Assembly: GCA_030588285.1 (NCBI GenBank)
Contig: JAUUYK010000005.1
Location: forward strand, 1 to 11,846
DNA: 11,846 nt
Reading direction: 5' to 3'
From: Kiritimatiellales bacterium
Lineage (GTDB): Bacteria; Verrucomicrobiota; Kiritimatiellia; Kiritimatiellales; Pontiellaceae
Both the position numbers and the translations under genes were made by a program. The notes below the pieces were generated by a model. The model did no database searches. It had not been told where the DNA came from and worked only from the letters and a program-made list of their open reading frames with translations. Of this stretch, positions 1-6,617 are shown in pieces (position 1 is the stretch's first letter; each line of letters begins with the position of its first letter).

Positions 1-353
1 GACTTGCAGTAGGAGCCCGTGGAAATCGATAACGACTGCTTCCTATTGAAAGTGAGGTAGATATTCAATTTTTTAACGACTTCAGCACAACCCCCATCCG
101 CATCAATGATCTGAGAGAAGAACGCCCAGAAGGTGGTTTCCTTGGTGAAAATACGGTGACGGCTATGCTTCCCTTTCGCATTATTTTTTAAAGTCTCTTC
201 CGGGATAAAACGCCCGAAACAGGCTTTTAGACCCAGTAGCGATTTGCCTTTTTTACGACTTATTTCATCCGCCATTATTTGAGCCGTAGAGCGCGGTTTT
301 TTGCGGAGAGATTGAAGATGAAGTCCGGGGAGAAAGGGGGTTGTGTTTTTCAT
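1..353 (-). CDS. IS4-family transposase, N-terminal part (cut by window edge)
   Basis: This is a minus-strand frame that starts with ATG at 353 and stays open to the left edge, giving about 117 residues with no stop. The middle reads RIFTKETTFWAFFSQ, followed by DADGGCAEVVKKL and then STGSYCK. This is the N-terminal pattern of IS4-family DDE transposases (a hydrophobic FWAF stretch, a D-x-D-G-G-C region, then S-x-x-x-Y-C-x-A/R). The catalytic DDE domain would lie beyond position 1 and cannot be seen, so whether the enzyme is complete is unknown. There is only a weak GAG at about 10 bases as a ribosome binding site, which is usual for transposases. A sigma70-like promoter lies just upstream (387-415). 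The family call is made by eye from motif recognition. Confidence 0.75.
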   Translation of the reverse strand, partial: MKNTTPFLPGLHLQSLRKKPRSTAQIMADEISRKKGKSLLGLKACFGRFIPEETLKNNAKGKHSRHRIFTKETTFWAFFSQIIDADGGCAEVVKKLNIYLTFNRKQSLSISTGSYCK

Positions 354-386
354 ACAAGACAATCTCATACTTCGCTAGATATATCA

Positions 387-415
387 AGTATATAATACCA
401 TTTTATCCCCTACAA
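387..415 (-). promoter_or_regulatory. Candidate sigma70-type promoter of the IS4 transposase
   Basis: On the minus strand, TTGTAG (410-415) is followed after exactly 17 bases by TATACT (387-392), close to the TTGACA/TATAAT consensus. The start codon at 353 lies about 34 bases downstream of the -10, so the leader would be short. The position and orientation fit the transposase gene and nothing else nearby. Confidence 0.5.
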
Positions 416-437
416 TTGAGGCCTATTTTGTGTGGTA

Positions 438-492
438 GAACCCCTTAAGGAAGTGCCATTCGGGACAGCCTGTGTTTTTTTGGAAGGGGTTC
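438..492. repeat. 9-bp perfect inverted repeat near the presumed outer end of the IS element
   Basis: GAACCCCTT at 438-446 is the exact reverse complement of AAGGGGTTC at 484-492, with 37 bases between. The left arm runs into the palindrome CCTTAAGG (443-450), and a run of seven T (475-481) lies just before the right arm. The structure lies between the transposase promoter and the end of the tatD-like gene, where the outer end of the IS would be expected. It could be part of the IS terminus or a weak terminator. The exact IS boundary cannot be set because the other end is outside the window. Confidence 0.35.
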
Positions 493-537
493 GTTTGAGG
501 CGGTGACGCAGGAGCTTATTCGTCGCTGGGTTGTGAG

Positions 538-1356
538 TTAGGCAGAAAAGGGGGGTTGGGAGGTTTCCGAGAAAAATCGGTGGGCATTGGTGAAGGTGAG
601 TTCGGCCATTTCAGATTCGGGCAGTCCGCGCAGTTCGGCGGCTTTGGCGAGTACGAAGCGCAGGTTGGCGGGTTCGTTGAGCAACTGATTTTCTATCATC
701 AGGCCGGATGCTTTATCTATATTGTGCGGCATAAGGTCGGGCGCGTCGGTTTCGATCAGCAGACGGTCGGCCGGTACTGCGCGAATGGCGGCCCCCGCCT
801 TTTTTGCGTTGGGCCGGGTGATGGATCCGGAGAAGGAGATATAGGCTCCGCGTTTCACGAGTTCGGTGGCGATTTCGGCGGAGCTTCCGAAGCAATGAAT
901 GAGCATGCCGCACGGAAGGTCGCCGAAGTGGTCGAGCAATTCAATCAATCGGCCCCACGCTTGGCGACAATGGATGCTGACGGGGCGGCTTAATCGACGG
1001 GCAAGATCGAGCTGATCTAAAAAGACAGATTCTTGATCGGCGTCGTTTCGCTTGTTGATGGCGTGGTCGATTCCAATTTCGCCGAGGCTGGCGTGCGGAT
1101 ATTGGAGTAGCATTTTTTCCAGTATTTGAAGCCAGTCGGGGGAGCGGTTGGCAATAAACCAGGGGTGCAGGCCGAAGGAGGGGTGAATGCCTTTTTGGGT
1201 TTTCATGAGGTGAATTACGCGCGGCCAATCGGTCTCGCAACAGCCTTTCACGCCCATCGCCTCGACTCCAGCTGCTTGAGCGCGTTGCATGATTATTTCA
1301 AGGCTTGGAAACAGGCGTTTGTCTTGGATGTGATTATGGCAGTCGAATAGTTTCAC
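538..1356 (-). CDS. TatD-family metal-dependent hydrolase (putative DNase)
   Basis: The product is a 272-residue TIM-barrel amidohydrolase-type protein, close to the usual TatD length of about 260. Visible metal ligands are the H-x-H pair H7/H9 in FDCHNH, E93 in LGEIGID, H129 in SIHCRQA, H154 in LIHCFGS and D204 in ETDAPDL. The family C-terminal signature NEPANLRFVLAKAAEL is present at about 227-241. TatD proteins are divalent-metal nucleases, and 3'-5' exonuclease or DNA-repair roles have been reported for some members. The start is GTG at 1356, with GGAA seven bases upstream. It lies only three bases after the stop of the upstream membrane sensor gene, so the two are almost certainly co-transcribed and probably translationally coupled. 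The stop codon is immediately followed by IS-flanking DNA. The family is clear, but the physiological substrate is not. Confidence 0.9.
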   Translation of the reverse strand: MKLFDCHNHIQDKRLFPSLEIIMQRAQAAGVEAMGVKGCCETDWPRVIHLMKTQKGIHPSFGLHPWFIANRSPDWLQILEKMLLQYPHASLGEIGIDHAINKRNDADQESVFLDQLDLARRLSRPVSIHCRQAWGRLIELLDHFGDLPCGMLIHCFGSSAEIATELVKRGAYISFSGSITRPNAKKAGAAIRAVPADRLLIETDAPDLMPHNIDKASGLMIENQLLNEPANLRFVLAKAAELRGLPESEMAELTFTNAHRFFSETSQPPFSA

Positions 1357-1359
1357 GCG

Positions 1360-2928
1360 TTATTTCCGGTGCTTGATGTAGCGAAGGGCTTGGCTGACGG
1401 GCAGTTCGTCGGAGGAGGGGCCGTTGCGAATATAAAAATGTTCTTTGTTGCTTCCTTCTTTGAGGAAGATGGGTTCGGAGGAGCGGGTGCAGAGCACAAC
1501 GCCAACGGTTTTTCTGGCCATGGGAACGAGGATGAATCGGATCTGTTTTGAAAACTCGGCACCGATGTGTTTGGCGATGAGGTTTTTGAAGTGCAGTCGG
1601 CATTTGTCTTCATTTTCAAAAACATCTTGTTCAATTCCGGTGATTTCGCCGTCATCGGTAACGCCTAGAAGCAGAATGCCGCCATCGGTATTGAGGAATC
1701 CGGCGACTCCTTTGGTCCAGGCGAGTTCAATCTCTTTGCCGGGTTTTTTGGTGTGCAGGTTCATGCGCATGGTGGATTTAAATTCGATGGTTCGGTTTTC
1801 CCCCTTGGCGATGATTTGGCGGATACTCTGTTCTGGATTGTCGGGTTTAAACAACGCGAGATTTCCCTCGGAGCGGTTATAGCGGTGAATAATCCAGACG
1901 GAGGATGCCGAGGCAATCAGCATTGGAATCAGTCCAAAAAGCCACACGCGTTTCGAGCGTTTTCCGGCATGGCCAAGAATGTCGGATTCAGGAACCATGA
2001 TGCAGATCCAGGCGGTCTTTCGATCTGGTCCTAGCGGTTTGAATCCGCACCACCAGCGGCTTCCTTCGTGTATAAAAGAGATCACATTGTTCTGGTGCTG
2101 GTTGTCGCCAAACCAACTGGTATGCGCTTTTTGAATGAGCGAATCGTTCACATCGGTCAGGGAAATAAAATCCGATTGAAGACCGTTGGCGTCGGGGATA
2201 TAGAGCTGGGTATCGCGCCGAAAAATAAAGACGCGGCCATTCTCGCTGGGCGCGAGCTTGTGCAGTTTTGTGAAGAGGTCCTCGAGCAGAATATCGAAGG
2301 CCACAACAACGGGTTGACCGGTTTTTTTATGGAGATAGGATGTGGATGCGGTCATGCCGATTTTGCCGGAGGTGAAAAAGGAATAGGGTTCGGTCCAAAC
2401 GATTGTTTCCTGCGCGAGCGCGGGAGCAAACCACGGGCGATTCCGGGGGTCGTAGGTGGAGTTGGTGGTGTAGCTACTGGAAACGTCGAACGATTTGTCC
2501 CAAAACGTAATGGTGGATTCGCGCCCTTTTTTTTTCGCCTGGATCTGCCGAGTCCGGAATCCTTCGCCTTCGGTATGCAGATAAAAACTGTTGCTTTCGA
2601 GGTCGGCGATTGAGATGCCCTGCAATAGATTTTCCCGGGTGAAGAGGGGGGAAAGAAGGCGATTTAATCCGGCGGGATCGTCCAACGAAAAAGAGCCGGA
2701 TTGCCCCCAGTCCCGAACGAGATCCAATGAGCCCTCCACCGAGCCGACCATGGTTTGAAATTGCGCAACGGCCTGATACGACGTGTTGTGAATAAACTGT
2801 TCCGAAATATCGTGCCGCGCCTGCGAGGCCAGATAGGCTACGGGCAGAATGACCGCCACCGAAATAAGGATTAGCGAAAGAATTACATCCCGAATAATGC
2901 GGCGGGGTATCCATTTTTTATTGGCCAT
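1360..2928 (-). CDS. Membrane sensor: dCache-like periplasmic domain fused to cytosolic AlbA_2 (Schlafen-core) domain
   Basis: The protein has 522 residues. A basic N-terminus (KKWIPRR) precedes a transmembrane helix at about 14-34. An extracytoplasmic region at about 38-318 carries the dCache signature RNRPWF (162-167), WTEPY (178-182) and FDILL (211-215). A second transmembrane helix at about 328-347 is followed by a cytosolic AlbA_2 domain at about 374-500, with GENRTIEFK (376-384), a GFLNTDGGILLLGVTDDG core (410-427) and EHFYIRNG. No kinase, HAMP, methyl-accepting or HTH domain is visible, and the chain ends 20 residues after the AlbA_2 fold. R164, W166, Y182 and D212 resemble the residue pattern of amine/amino-acid-binding dCache domains (inference). 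AlbA_2 domains bind nucleic acid, and in Schlafen proteins an acidic triad makes them RNases. E377, E382 and D425 could be equivalent here. The ATG at 2928 has GGAG eight bases upstream. The tatD-like gene follows three bases after the stop. Confidence 0.8.
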   Translation of the reverse strand: MANKKWIPRRIIRDVILSLILISVAVILPVAYLASQARHDISEQFIHNTSYQAVAQFQTMVGSVEGSLDLVRDWGQSGSFSLDDPAGLNRLLSPLFTRENLLQGISIADLESNSFYLHTEGEGFRTRQIQAKKKGRESTITFWDKSFDVSSSYTTNSTYDPRNRPWFAPALAQETIVWTEPYSFFTSGKIGMTASTSYLHKKTGQPVVVAFDILLEDLFTKLHKLAPSENGRVFIFRRDTQLYIPDANGLQSDFISLTDVNDSLIQKAHTSWFGDNQHQNNVISFIHEGSRWWCGFKPLGPDRKTAWICIMVPESDILGHAGKRSKRVWLFGLIPMLIASASSVWIIHRYNRSEGNLALFKPDNPEQSIRQIIAKGENRTIEFKSTMRMNLHTKKPGKEIELAWTKGVAGFLNTDGGILLLGVTDDGEITGIEQDVFENEDKCRLHFKNLIAKHIGAEFSKQIRFILVPMARKTVGVVLCTRSSEPIFLKEGSNKEHFYIRNGPSSDELPVSQALRYIKHRK

Positions 2929-2958
2929 TGAAGAATCTCCGAAAGTTGTGAATCCCCA

Positions 2959-2964
2959 TATAAT
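2959..2964 (+). promoter_or_regulatory. Possible -10 element for the TldE/TldD operon
   Basis: A perfect TATAAT lies on the plus strand in the 134-base gap between the divergent sensor and TldE genes, about 100 bases before the TldE start. No convincing -35 hexamer lies 16-18 bases upstream, so this is only a candidate. The same gap must also carry the promoter of the minus-strand sensor operon, for which I see no clear match. Confidence 0.25.
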
Positions 2965-3062
2965 GCCGTAATACGATCCGCTCGGCCTTACCTTTTTTTA
3001 AATAACTTCGACAAGCCTGACCGAGATCGGCATCGTTGCCCTTCATTTTGACAGGAGAACCC

Positions 3063-4442
3063 ATGAAATCATCCGTTTTTTTAGCCGATGTCACCACGCA
3101 CTTATCCGCACTCGTTCGGTCGGGAATGTTGCAGGGCTGGACCTTGAGATCCACAACCTCGCGCAGTCACCAACAGCTCTATTCTTCGCCCGATGGAATC
3201 ACGTTATCGTGCCACCAAAGCCGCCGCGTGAAGGGCGATGCATTTCAGCTTTCAATATACACTCCCGCGGCCGAGACCGATCAGGTTGGAACCGCGATGC
3301 TCGACCTCGTCCCCTTTAAAGCGATCGGGCAACAATTGGACGAAGCATTGGAGCTGGCCGCCGGGAGTAAAAATAAGAGTTGGAGTCTCGCCGGGCCGCC
3401 GGAAATTCCACCGCCGGAAGTGGAAACTTGCGATCCCGAAATTCGCGACCATCCAGCCAGAATCATTGAATCTATTGAAACCCAGTTTTCCGATGCCTTT
3501 GCGGCCGCCAGCGGTTGTCGCCTCAATTCAGCAGAGCTTTTTGTGAACTATAGCATCAGCTCAATCCGAAACTCGAAGGGGCTGCACTATTCCATCGAAC
3601 AGAGCGAACTCTATCTTGAAGCGGCGATGGAAAAATCCGGCGGAGAGAATGATAAAGAGGTGCATGAATATGCCACGGCTGTAACGGCCAACGACCTCGA
3701 TGTGAAGGGTTTTGTTGACGGATGCGCGTTGCAAGTCTCCGTGCTCGGCGAAAGCGAAGAGCCCGAAACCTCCGACTCGGCGATCATTCTAATTGATAAA
3801 GACGCGCTCTCTCAAATGCTCCAGGCCATTTTGGAGCAACTCAACTGCACCAACGAATATCTTAAACGACCCTTTCTTCGGGCGGGCGATGTTTTTGGCG
3901 GCGGTAAAGGCGATGCGCTGGAACTCAAACTGGATCCGACGCTGCCCGGCATGGTGCTTTCATCGGCCTACGCCGCCGATGGCCTGCCTGCTCGCTCCGG
4001 CCTGCTCATTGGAAACAATACCATCAAGGATCGGGTAGTCGGGAACCGTTTCGGGCAATATCTGAACCTCGACCCCAACGGCATGAGCGGAAACCTAATC
4101 GTGCAACCCGGCCGTCTAACGAAGGAATCGTTGAAGGGCCTCGATTACATCGAAGTCATCAAATTTTCATCGTTGCTCATCGACGCGCGGAAATTGACCT
4201 GGAGTTCCGAAATTAAACTCGGCCGGCATAGTGCGGCCGATGGAACGCTCACACTGGTTAAAGGGGGCGTAGTTTCGGGAAGTCTGAAAGAAAACTTTAC
4301 CGACTGTCGCCTCTCTTCCACGCTCGGCAGCGTGAATGTTCCGCCCAGTAGCTACGCCCCGGCACTCGGCTATCGCGGTCCAGATGCCATGCTCATTACC
4401 CGCGGCGTAAGCATCGCCGGAAAATCTGAAGGAGAAATTTAA
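3063..4442 (+). CDS. TldD/PmbA family protein, TldE-like non-catalytic partner
   Basis: The product has 459 residues. It lacks the H-E-x-x-x-H zinc motif of TldD, as expected for the TldE/PmbA half of the heterodimer. Family-like segments include SSIRNSKGLHYS (about 166-177), the GNLIVQPGRLTKESL block (about 343-357), and the C-terminal domain, where a 'metal-off' PmbA-type sheet ends with DAMLITRGVSIAG (441-453). The chosen start is ATG 3063, because AGGAG (3053-3057) sits five bases upstream; an in-frame ATG at 3036 has no such site. The gene ends in TAATG, so its stop overlaps the start of the tldD-like gene by one base, indicating translational coupling. In known systems TldD and TldE form a cytosolic protease that degrades unfolded peptides or matures modified peptides. 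It is clearly divergent from E. coli PmbA, so the partner role is inferred from context. Confidence 0.8.
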   Translation: MKSSVFLADVTTHLSALVRSGMLQGWTLRSTTSRSHQQLYSSPDGITLSCHQSRRVKGDAFQLSIYTPAAETDQVGTAMLDLVPFKAIGQQLDEALELAAGSKNKSWSLAGPPEIPPPEVETCDPEIRDHPARIIESIETQFSDAFAAASGCRLNSAELFVNYSISSIRNSKGLHYSIEQSELYLEAAMEKSGGENDKEVHEYATAVTANDLDVKGFVDGCALQVSVLGESEEPETSDSAIILIDKDALSQMLQAILEQLNCTNEYLKRPFLRAGDVFGGGKGDALELKLDPTLPGMVLSSAYAADGLPARSGLLIGNNTIKDRVVGNRFGQYLNLDPNGMSGNLIVQPGRLTKESLKGLDYIEVIKFSSLLIDARKLTWSSEIKLGRHSAADGTLTLVKGGVVSGSLKENFTDCRLSSTLGSVNVPPSSYAPALGYRGPDAMLITRGVSIAGKSEGEI

Positions 4443-6031
4443 TGAATACCATCCCTTATCCTTTAACCGATGAACTTCACGACTTCTTTCCGCTACTCGA
4501 GAAAATCGTCGCCGAACTCGAAGCCGATGTCACGGATCGGCTCTACGCCTTTGCAACGCTTGAAGACCTCGATCAGTTTCAAAGCCACATTAGCCGAACC
4601 GAAGCCAGCAGCATGACGGCCGATCGTGGGATTGTGCTTCGTATTCTCGCCGGGCATCGCAACTTTGAATATGCCACGAACGATTTTGACGAAGCCCGAT
4701 TGCTCAATGCGGCCGCAACCCTCCGCGCGGAAGCCCTCGCCTTTTTGGATCGGCAAAATAAGCCCCCCGTCTACACCCCGCTCGGTTGGGCCGACGAACC
4801 GATCGACACCTTTGCCGAACCCATCCGGAGTCAAATTTTGGCCGCCGGAAACGACGGCCTTCCCTCGGCTAAAACGCCCGTCCATTTCGGCACAGATTTT
4901 GACCCGTCGATTTCGGAATCGCAAAGCAAAGCCGAAACCACACAACGCTCACGCACCTTCAAGGAAGCGATCGAAAAAGCCGGCGGCGATCAACTCGCTT
5001 CCGCCGGAACGATGATTCGGCGGAAAATTAAAACCCGCCTATTTGTCGACCGAACCCGGATGATGTCGCAGTCGCTTTTTTCCAGCCTATATTATCTGTA
5101 TGCCATCACGCCATCGGGTAAAACCGTACGCGATATTATTGGGGGAATGACGGGGGCCGAAGTCGCCGAATCCATCGACAACGGGGTCATCTCCAAGCTC
5201 GTTGAAACCGCCGTGAAACTCGAAAGTGCACCGCGGATTCAGCCCGGTCGCTATCGTATTATTACCGGTCCCGATGTGACCGGTGTGATTGCCCATGAAG
5301 CTTTTGGCCACACGCAAGAAGGCGACACCTGCCGCCTCGGCCGAAGTTGTGCCCCCGGGCTCAAGAAAAAGGGAATACAGGTCGGGAACGAACAGGCTAC
5401 GATCATTAATAACGCGGGCGTTTTCTCCATGGGTAAAACCCCGTGGGGCGTGAATGGCACGCACTTTTTCGACGATGAAGGTTTTATTGCGCGGTCCCAA
5501 ACGATTCTGGATCGGGGTACGCTCTCTTCTCCCATGAACGATCTAATTTCCTCGTTGGTCGGCGATGTTAACGGCCTTGCCGCACGCCAGTCCAACGGGA
5601 AACGTGAGAGTTGGAAACGACCGCTGATGCCGCGCCAGACCAATACATATTTTACCGCCGGCGACAAAACACTCGATGAACTCGCCGAGCTTTGTGGCGA
5701 AGGCTACGTTGCCGAGCATGCCCATGGCGGCATGGAAGATCCGAAGGGGATGGGGTTGACTGCTGGCACCGAATATCTCGAAAAGGTCGAGGGCGGAAAA
5801 CGCACCGGAAATCTTTTTCTAGGACCGCAGGGCGGGCATATTGAACTGTCCGATCCGGTGCCCCGATTGCTTAATTCCATCATCGCCAAAAGTACGATCG
5901 AAGCCGATGGCACTCCGGATCAAGGCGAACCCCATAATAAATGGGGTGGTTGTGGGAAATACCACAAAGAAGGCGTCGAAGCCGGGTGTGGTGGCCCATG
6001 GATTTTGTGGAAAGGAATGACCTGCGGGTAA
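4442..6031 (+). CDS. tldD: TldD-like zinc metalloprotease
   Basis: The product has 529 residues, longer than the usual 450-480. The signature HEAFGH at 285-290, followed by TQEGD (291-295), is the zinc-binding H-E-x-x-x-H of the TldD family. The C-terminal signature has CGKYHKEG, AGCGGP and KGMTCG (504-529), with Cys504, Cys516 and Cys528; one of these may be the third metal ligand seen in TldD structures (inference). The extra length lies mainly in the N-terminal third, including a polar stretch at about 105-170. AAGGAG at 4429-4434 lies seven bases before the ATG, and the start overlaps the stop of the TldE-like gene. TldD/TldE cleaves peptides inside a closed chamber; known jobs include microcin B17 leader removal and CcdA degradation. 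No RiPP precursor or modifying enzyme is visible here, so a general peptide-degrading role is the default. Confidence 0.9.
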   Translation: MNTIPYPLTDELHDFFPLLEKIVAELEADVTDRLYAFATLEDLDQFQSHISRTEASSMTADRGIVLRILAGHRNFEYATNDFDEARLLNAAATLRAEALAFLDRQNKPPVYTPLGWADEPIDTFAEPIRSQILAAGNDGLPSAKTPVHFGTDFDPSISESQSKAETTQRSRTFKEAIEKAGGDQLASAGTMIRRKIKTRLFVDRTRMMSQSLFSSLYYLYAITPSGKTVRDIIGGMTGAEVAESIDNGVISKLVETAVKLESAPRIQPGRYRIITGPDVTGVIAHEAFGHTQEGDTCRLGRSCAPGLKKKGIQVGNEQATIINNAGVFSMGKTPWGVNGTHFFDDEGFIARSQTILDRGTLSSPMNDLISSLVGDVNGLAARQSNGKRESWKRPLMPRQTNTYFTAGDKTLDELAELCGEGYVAEHAHGGMEDPKGMGLTAGTEYLEKVEGGKRTGNLFLGPQGGHIELSDPVPRLLNSIIAKSTIEADGTPDQGEPHNKWGGCGKYHKEGVEAGCGGPWILWKGMTCG

Positions 6032-6129
6032 ACGCTTTCACCACGAAGAGTTGAAGTTCCCGAAGTAAAGTTTTCTTCGTCTACTTCGCTCCTTCAGCGA
6101 ACGTGTGAGGGGGGGGGTGTAAACGAACT

Positions 6130-6399
6130 CTAGTTGCGTGGCGGGCGTTCTTCGCGAGGTTTAGCAATGTTGACGCGCAGTTTTCGTCCACCCAGATCGT
6201 AGTTGTTGAGCTGATTAACGGCCGCGACGGCTTCTTCCGCCGTTTCCATATCCACAAAGGCAAATCCGCGGGAGCGGCTGGTGAATTTGTCGAGCATCAG
6301 CTCGCATTTTTCCACGGTTCCGGCCTGCATAAAGAGGTCGTTAATTTCAGTTTCAGTGGAGGTGTAGGAAAGATTTCCCACATAGAGTCTCGTGTTCAT
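6130..6399 (-). CDS. Small single-RRM RNA-binding protein
   Basis: The 89-residue product is nearly all one RNA recognition motif. RNP2 is LYVGNL at residues 4-9 and RNP1 is RGFAFVDM at about 43-50, including the aromatic residues that stack on RNA. The tail KPREERPPRN is basic and short. This resembles the stand-alone RRM proteins of cyanobacteria and PVC bacteria, which are often cold-induced and act as RNA chaperones or stability factors. The start is set at 6399 because CGAGG (6408-6412) lies eight bases upstream; an in-frame ATG at 6417 would overlap that site. The gene is monocistronic: typA upstream ends with its own hairpin terminator. Function beyond RNA binding cannot be read from the sequence. 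Confidence 0.88.
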   Translation of the reverse strand: MNTRLYVGNLSYTSTETEINDLFMQAGTVEKCELMLDKFTSRSRGFAFVDMETAEEAVAAVNQLNNYDLGGRKLRVNIAKPREERPPRN

Positions 6400-6520
6400 G
6401 ATTTTAGCCTCGTTCATTCAGCGCTTAAAGTAGGACGGACATCTTCTGATGCGCACAACAATCCATGAGTAGCGTTTTGAATGAACTCCCCCGAACGTAT
6501 ATCGTGGGGTCAAATAAGCA

Positions 6521-6550
6521 ATAAGAATCCGCCCGAGGGCGGATTCTTAT
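6521..6550 (-). terminator. Hairpin terminator downstream of typA
   Basis: A perfect 13-bp inverted repeat (ATAAGAATCCGCC, loop CGAG, and its complement) spans 6521-6550, about 70 bases beyond the typA stop. On the minus strand the stem is followed by a T-rich stretch (TGCTTATTTG) rather than a pure U run, so it is a good but not ideal intrinsic terminator. It separates typA from the RRM gene, which is read in the same direction. Confidence 0.75.
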
Positions 6551-6617
6551 GCGGGATTACACCGGATTAATTCGAGTATAAATGGATCGCACTCGCAGGT
6601 CTCGGCTTGGTTTTATA

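Noticed and set aside
2068..2613. 181-residue plus-strand open frame opposite the sensor gene
   Set aside because: Antisense to the dCache-coding sequence, glycine-rich from reversed codons, no family match and no ribosome binding site.
2918..3154. 78-residue minus-strand frame upstream of the sensor gene
   Set aside because: It overlaps the sensor start and the TldE start in the wrong frame, has no ribosome binding site, and the sensor ATG with its GGAG explains the region better.
6061..6088. CGAAGTA ... TACTTCG inverted repeat (7 bp, 14-base loop) after tldD
   Set aside because: The stem is short, the loop long and there is no T run, so it is not a convincing terminator. A nearby 6-bp AGCGAA/TTCGCT hairpin is similarly weak.
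6109..6117. Run of nine G between tldD and the RRM gene, a possible phase-variation tract
   Set aside because: It lies downstream of both genes' stops, outside any promoter or reading frame I can support, so length change would have no evident effect.
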